Assembly (NCBI GenBank): GCA_023614405.1
Contig: CM042694.1
Coordinates: 477,931,392-477,995,391 of the forward strand
Source: Avena insularis
Taxonomy: Eukaryota; Streptophyta; Magnoliopsida; Poales; Poaceae
DNA: 64,000 nt
Reading direction: 5' to 3'
The position numbers and the translations under genes were made by a program. The notes under the pieces are model-generated. The model had not been told where the DNA came from, did no database searches, and was given only the letters and a program-made list of their open reading frames with translations. Positions within the stretch are counted from its first letter, which is position 1. Each line of letters opens with the position of its first letter. Shown here piece by piece: positions 61,456 through 64,000 of this stretch.

Positions 61456-61684
61456 CTCCCTTTGTTTCTATTTCCTTTGTATTCTGGCTTTAGTCAAAGT
61501 ATATACAGAGAAAAAATATCAACATCTATAATATAAAATCTACTGTATTAGAATATTTATAAAGTAATTTTCATATTATATGTATTTTGTATTATAAACA
61601 TTGATATTTGTTCTTATATTATTTACTTTAAAAAATTTGACCTTAACTAAACCCATAACGCGAATCAATTAAAAAAGGAGAGAG
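61456..61684. mobile_element. Stowaway-type MITE (229 bp)
   Basis: It begins CTCCCTTTGTTTCTATTTCC and ends AAAAAAGGAGAGAG, flanked by TA (61454-61455, 61685-61686). The internal segments TTAGTCAAAGTATATA and TTTGACCTTAACTAA, and ATATCAACATCTATAATAT and CATTGATATTTGTT, are opposed as in longer grass Stowaway-like MITEs. The arms are more diverged than in the one at 20561. Confidence 0.8.
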
Positions 61685-61686
61685 TA

Positions 61687-62374
61687 CTAGATATTAGATT
61701 ATTCAAAACAATATTTACATTTGGCCACTTATCAATGTCATCACTAGATTTGTCATTTTGTTCTTCAAGCTATATTTCAAGATCATAACTGAATTTTGCC
61801 ACATGGTGAACCTATATTGTGTCACGTCAAAATTTATTTTCTGTTGCCCCTAATTTATAAGACGAGTTTTTCTAGGTTGGGAGTATTGGGAGCATCTCAT
61901 GGCCGAATACACGCCCGGTGTCCACAAAGCGCATATCGTATTCTTCGACAAAATTATTACCCATATAAAATAGTAGGGCTAGCCTTCATTTTTTCCGTTG
62001 ATGTTGTTCATGAAAAACTAGCGGCTAACGTGTTGTCGGCCATGTTTGTACTAAGAACACTTCTCCTGCTAATATGATTCAGTAATTTTGTTGCGAGCAC
62101 ACCTCTAACTTATTGTATAGCTACTATTATGTAACCAATGAGGACTAGCTTATGTGTATAATATCATCATGGTGCCCTAAACCACACCACATACACATAA
62201 TAGATGAATTTATTTTTATATTCCACCTGAGCTTTGGAGGGAATTTTTATTAGATATATATAATTTCGTATATTCTATATACTGAACCACTGATAGAAAT
62301 AAAAATAGGAGGTTTCAATAAATCGTTGGGACCCATGATCCAAAAGTAGAGAAAATAAATAATTCTTATTACAA
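61687..62374. other. Unassigned AT-rich sequence
   Basis: A 93-codon frame at 61796-62077 lacks any recognised domain. Nothing else is supported. Confidence 0.4.
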
Positions 62375-62481
62375 TTTAAATATAATAATATCCTACAAAT
62401 CTGAAGTAATTAATAGAGAATGTTCCTATAATATCCTAGTCTTATGGAATCCATACCTAAAACCTTTGTTTAAAACAAGGT

Positions 62482-63912
62482 CACTACTAGGTAAAACGCT
62501 ATGCAAGGCGCATATCATATGCGCCTCTAGCGCCGCGCCTCCACTATTTTTTATGCGAGGCGCATATGATCCTATATTCTGGATATGCGCAATACTCCGA
62601 ATATGTGTCTCCTATATTCTGCATATGCGAGGCGCATATTGACTCGAATGCGCCTCGTATATTTTTTTTGAATTTCAAAAAATGGCGGCCAGATCTAGAT
62701 CTGACCGAAATTTCGTCGGAGGCCGTGCCCGTGGCCATAGCCTGCCACCACAGGGATGTGCGGGAGGCCATGGCCATCGGGGTCGCCGGAGATGGTGGAG
62801 GAGGATGAGGCCGCCGGAGGTCGTCGCCGAAGGTGGTCATCGGAGGTGGAGGAGGAGGAGGTGGTGGTCGGTGTGGTTGTGAAGGCCATGGCTGGTGTGG
62901 TCGTCGTCGGAGGAGGAGGAGGTCGCCGGAGGAAGAGGAGGAGGAGAAGGGGAGAAGAAGGAGAGGTGGAGGAGAACGAGAAGGAGAAGGAGGAGAGGTA
63001 GTAGGTGTTATATAGGTGTGGTAGGTGATTGTTTAAAATTTGAATCTAGCTTCACTTATGCAAGGCACATATCATATGATATGCGCCTCGAATAGTTTTT
63101 AGTTTTTTGCAGAAACAAAACTTCTGTCTGTCACAACTTTTTTATCTTTTCGAATTTGGGGAATTTATAAAATCTTGAAATCAGGTAGAAAATTTCGAGA
63201 CGATCATTTTGATATATTAAACTTTTTTCCGACATCGTATTTAAAAGTTAGGACCGTTTTATCGTTCCATGACTTTTTTTGCAAAATACATCAAATTCAT
63301 GTTTTTCAATTTTTTTACAACTATACCCTAAAATCTAACTACAACTCAAAGGAATTAATTTTTTTGAAGTTTTTATCATTTTTGTTTATTTTTTACAAAA
63401 CTTAAAAGGCGATGGGGGGGTTGTGCCCGGTTATAGGAGGCGCCCATATGCGCCTCCTATAGTCTAAACTATACGGTCCAATGCGCCTCGCCTATGCGGC
63501 CACTTACCTCCACTCGGGCCCACAGGAGTTACTAGAGGCGCACTCCGCTGCATGTGTCTCGCATATTATCAAGTATAGGAGGCGCATATGACCATATGTG
63601 CCTCGCATATTCAACCAGATATCTCCTCCCAGACCCACGCAGCTTATGCGAGACGCGTTCTTCCCACATGCGCCTCTCCTATCTGATATATAGGAGGCGC
63701 ATATTATTAGAATGCGCCTCGCATAATCTTGGTCTGCCAGATTTTCTCCGTACAGGGATTATAGGAGGCGCATCCTAATAATATGTGCTTCGCCTATTTT
63801 GATACTAGAGGCACATGCCAAGGCAGTGCGTCTCGCCTATTTTATAGGAGGCGCATATGGTCTAAATGCGCCTCCTATAAGCATGTCTCTTATAGACTTT
63901 TCTCTAGTAGTG
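62482..63912. mobile_element. Non-autonomous CACTA transposon (1431 bp)
   Basis: It begins CACTACTAGGTAAAACGC and ends CTCTAGTAGTG, so the CACTACTAG termini are inverted. GGT is duplicated at 62479-62481 and 63913-63915, the 3-bp signature of CACTA elements, and removing the insert restores the sequence of the other direct-repeat copy. The ends are packed with a subterminal motif, GAGGCGCATAT and its complement ATATGCGCCTC. There are many copies at 62505-62660 and 63430-63880, as expected for transposase binding sites. No transposase frame is present. Confidence 0.93.
62682..63015 (+). other. GGA-rich block inside the CACTA element
   Basis: A GGAGGA/GGTGG-rich stretch gives short Gly/Arg/Glu-rich frames in all three phases, which is an effect of composition. 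It differs sharply from the AT-rich interior after 63030 and may be captured genomic sequence. Confidence 0.45.
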
Positions 63913-64000
63913 GGTCTTAATGCCTAAGGATAACAATTTTCAAATCATTATTTAAAAAATGTGCAAGATAACACCTAATTCTGGTGTATCATATTATTAC

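Larger units (their letters stand above)
62375..64000 (+). repeat. Direct repeat, copy 2, split by a CACTA element
   Basis: 62375-62481 and 63916-64000 together match 57985-58215. The CACTA insertion lies between them. The match is still running at the window edge. Confidence 0.8.

Noticed and set aside
62682..63015. Glycine-rich protein gene in the CACTA element
   Set aside because: All frames are Gly/Arg/Glu-rich because of GGA runs, and there is no signal peptide, domain or conserved start.

Overview
The window is plant nuclear DNA from a grass, most likely Pooideae. It is made up almost entirely of nested, decayed transposable elements. The call rests on recognisable grass families: Ty3/gypsy Tat-lineage elements with an antisense extra gene, a Tekay-type chromovirus with ~4.1 kb LTRs, an Athila-lineage LTR resembling Triticeae families, a copia LTR beginning TGTTGGGAATATGCCC, Stowaway MITEs, a CACTA element and an L1-type LINE. 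I found no convincing host gene, tRNA, rRNA or CRISPR array. Every retroelement reading frame that I traced carries in-frame stops, frameshifts or truncation.

Layout. 1-10,019: minus-strand Tat-lineage gypsy element 1, with its 5' LTR at 9,521-10,019 and its 3' LTR outside the window. Between pol and the missing 3' LTR it has a spliced plus-strand gene. It sits in a Tekay-type LTR (10,020-13,810), which is followed directly by a second LTR 3' end (13,811-14,692). 14,693-26,739: degraded non-coding repeats, a copia solo LTR (19,106-20,460), a Stowaway MITE (20,561-20,683), an LTR end (to 22,509), a decayed minus-strand copia pol (22,510-~24,770) and A-rich sequence.

26,740-53,950: a three-LTR Tekay complex. 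It runs LTR end, deleted internal region, full LTR (37,758-41,860), near-complete internal region with an upstream ORF plus gag and pol (41,861-47,675), then a second LTR from 47,676. The first internal region is interrupted at 27,478-37,464 by a chimera: the 3' half of a second Tat element joined to the 5' half of an Athila-like element, both on the minus strand. The 3' LTR is split by a 3,390 bp solo LTR with a perfect CTAGC target duplication (48,872-52,261).

53,951-64,000: the 3' LTR breaks off into a segment with candidate inverted ends and about 27 copies of a 122 bp satellite-like monomer. After it come a direct repeat, a 5'-truncated LINE, a second MITE, and the other copy of the direct repeat, which is split by a 1,431 bp CACTA element with a GGT target duplication.

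The coding parts do not form a pathway. Each gag-pol set once supported one element's own copying. The least familiar coding items are the ORF upstream of gag in the Tekay elements and the antisense spliced genes of the two Tat elements. The nesting gives a relative insertion order.
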